This document shows positions 63,092 to 64,000 of a stretch of 64,000 nucleotides of DNA, in pieces. The notes under the pieces are model-generated. The model searched no databases and was not told where the DNA came from. It saw only the letters and a list, made by a program, of their open reading frames with translations. A program made the translations under genes and the position numbers. The DNA comes from Aquabacterium sp. (GTDB lineage: Bacteria > Pseudomonadota > Gammaproteobacteria > Burkholderiales > Burkholderiaceae_C), in contig NZ_JAUSAR010000013.1 of assembly GCF_030652515.1 (NCBI RefSeq), positions 1 to 64,000 of the forward strand, in the 5' to 3' direction. Each line of letters opens with the position of its first letter. Position 1 is the stretch's first letter.

Positions 63092-64000
63092 TCACAAAGA
63101 GGAAAGCAATTCGTTGATCGGTGCGGGCCGGTGCAGCAAGAAGCCTTGTGCAAAGTCAACACCGAGCTCGCGTAGTCGGGCGAGCACCGCGGGGTCGTCG
63201 ACAAACTCAGCCACCGTTTTCACGCCCATGACCTGGGCCACATCGACGAAACACCGAACCGTGGCATCGTCGAGCGGATCGGTCAGCAGGGTGCGGACGA
63301 ACTGCCCGTCGATCTTGAGGTAGTCGACCGGCAAGGCCTTGAGGTAGCCAAAGGACGAGGCGCCCGCGCCGAAGTCGTCGAGCGCAACCCGAACGCCCGC
63401 GGCCCTGACCAACTGCACAAAGGCCGTCGCGTCGGCCATGTTCGTGATGGCGGCGGTTTCCGTGATTTCCAGGCACAGCTTGCTGCGCAGTTCGGCCCCC
63501 ATGGCCATCAACGCGTCACCGGCCCACTGGTGGAAATTTCGGTCTCCGACCGAGTTTCCTGAGAGGTTCACGCTCAAGGTGCTGACCGAGTGGCCTGGCG
63601 GGCACGCCGCCAGCCAGGCCATCGCGCGGCTGAGTACCCAGTGGTCAATCCGCTGAGCCAGGTGGAAGCGCTCGGCCGCGGGCAAAAACAGGCCGGGCGG
63701 AACCAGCGTGCCATCGCGTTCGACCATGCGCACGAGAACCTCGGCGTGAGTGCCCCCGGCGCATCGGGTGAGTGGTGTGATGCGCTGCGCGAAGAGCACG
63801 AACCGATCTTCGTCAAGGGCCTGCTCGATGCGCGTGGCCCACAGCATTTCCCCATGTCTCGCGTGGATGGACTGGTCGCTGTCCATCCAGGTGCACACGC
63901 GATTACCGCCTTCTTCCGTCGCCGATCTGCAGGCCGAGTCGGCTGCCTGAAGCACCGGGGAAATGGCATCCCACCGTTGATCGACGGTCACGAGGCCGAT
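63092..64000 (-). CDS. GGDEF-EAL protein, C-terminal part (runs off window)
   Basis: The frame is open to the window edge. The visible start (IGLVTVDQRWDA ... AADSACRSATEEGGNRV) is the end of a GGDEF domain, so the GTG at 63991 is not the real start. That end is degenerate (ACRSATEEGG where ADxALYxAKxxGRN is usual). The EAL domain is complete and has the catalytic set: EVLVRM, SVNLSGNS, EITETAAITN, VALDDFGAGASSFGYL, YLKIDGQFV, KTVAEFVDD and DFAQGFLLHRP. It should be an active cyclic-di-GMP phosphodiesterase. Confidence 0.92.
   Translation of the reverse strand: MGLVTVDQRWDAISPVLQAADSACRSATEEGGNRVCTWMDSDQSIHARHGEMLWATRIEQALDEDRFVLFAQRITPLTRCAGGTHAEVLVRMVERDGTLVPPGLFLPAAERFHLAQRIDHWVLSRAMAWLAACPPGHSVSTLSVNLSGNSVGDRNFHQWAGDALMAMGAELRSKLCLEITETAAITNMADATAFVQLVRAAGVRVALDDFGAGASSFGYLKALPVDYLKIDGQFVRTLLTDPLDDATVRCFVDVAQVMGVKTVAEFVDDPAVLARLRELGVDFAQGFLLHRPAPINELLSSL

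Noticed and set aside
63989-63991. GTG at 63991 as the true start of the EAL protein
   Set aside because: The residues before and after it read as the end of a GGDEF domain and the frame stays open to the window edge, so the gene continues outside.
1-64000. CRISPR arrays, insertion sequences, rRNA and tRNA genes
   Set aside because: I looked for regularly spaced repeats, transposase motifs and tRNA-like cloverleaf sequence in the gaps and found none. A tRNA scan would be needed to exclude tRNAs fully.

Overview
The window is high-GC DNA with tightly packed, often ATGA-overlapping genes. Content points to a betaproteobacterium of the order Burkholderiales (Comamonadaceae or a relative). The signs are PhoH-YbeY, a GlrK/QseG/GlrR module, OpgGH, a type VI secretion system (T6SS) with threonine-phosphorylation control, and a PEP-CTERM protein. 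This placement is inference from gene content; no rRNA or tRNA gene was seen.

Layout. 1-1310: a two-gene nucleotidyltransferase-like (possible toxin-antitoxin) pair cut by the window edge, and an unrecognised 280-aa gene. 1497-7426: ybeY-phoH, divergent from a four-gene unit of histidine kinase, LuxR-type regulator, ruvA and a secreted M14 peptidase. 7469-7990: no gene, but an unusually elaborate nested inverted-repeat element. 7997-17758: two hybrid histidine kinases, glutathione peroxidase, aromatic aminotransferase, acyl-CoA ligase, YaeQ, an alpha/beta hydrolase and a hydroxypyruvate-isomerase-like gene. 17894-31295: a two-partner secretion locus (tpsB and the 2996-aa tpsA), then a caspase-family protein and a PEP-CTERM HAF-repeat protein. 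31299-36239: a T6SS kinase and TagF, then the debris of a type I restriction-modification island (hsdM fragment, intact AlbA_2 ATPase-like gene, truncated YgjP metallopeptidase). 36321-46906: DUF1428, GNAT, opgGH, glrK-qseG-glrR and an M48 peptidase. 46976-62939: tssM, tssL, tssK, a small ORF, OmpA-like, a chemoreceptor, an outer-membrane protein, a PAAR-like protein, PppA phosphatase, TagH (Fha), two unknown proteins and a DUF4123 adaptor. 63092-64000: the EAL part of a GGDEF-EAL protein.

How it works together. The T6SS part encodes the membrane complex and baseplate link (TssM, TssL, TssK) and a full post-translational switch: kinase, phosphatase, TagH with an FHA domain, and TagF. The kinase, TssL and TagH all carry the same short motif R-T-I-I-[KR]-P in disordered regions. 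This suggests one phosphothreonine tag read by one FHA domain. Sheath, Hcp, VgrG and ClpV genes are not in the window, so they must lie elsewhere or beyond the right edge.

A near-perfect sigma-54 promoter lies just upstream of opgG and next to glrR, which encodes a sigma-54 activator. This suggests that envelope sensing by GlrK/GlrR controls osmoregulated periplasmic glucan synthesis. The best candidates for new biology are the phospho-tag circuit, the GlrR-opgGH link, the 520-bp structured element at 7469-7990, the restriction-island scar, and the unknown genes next to DUF4123.
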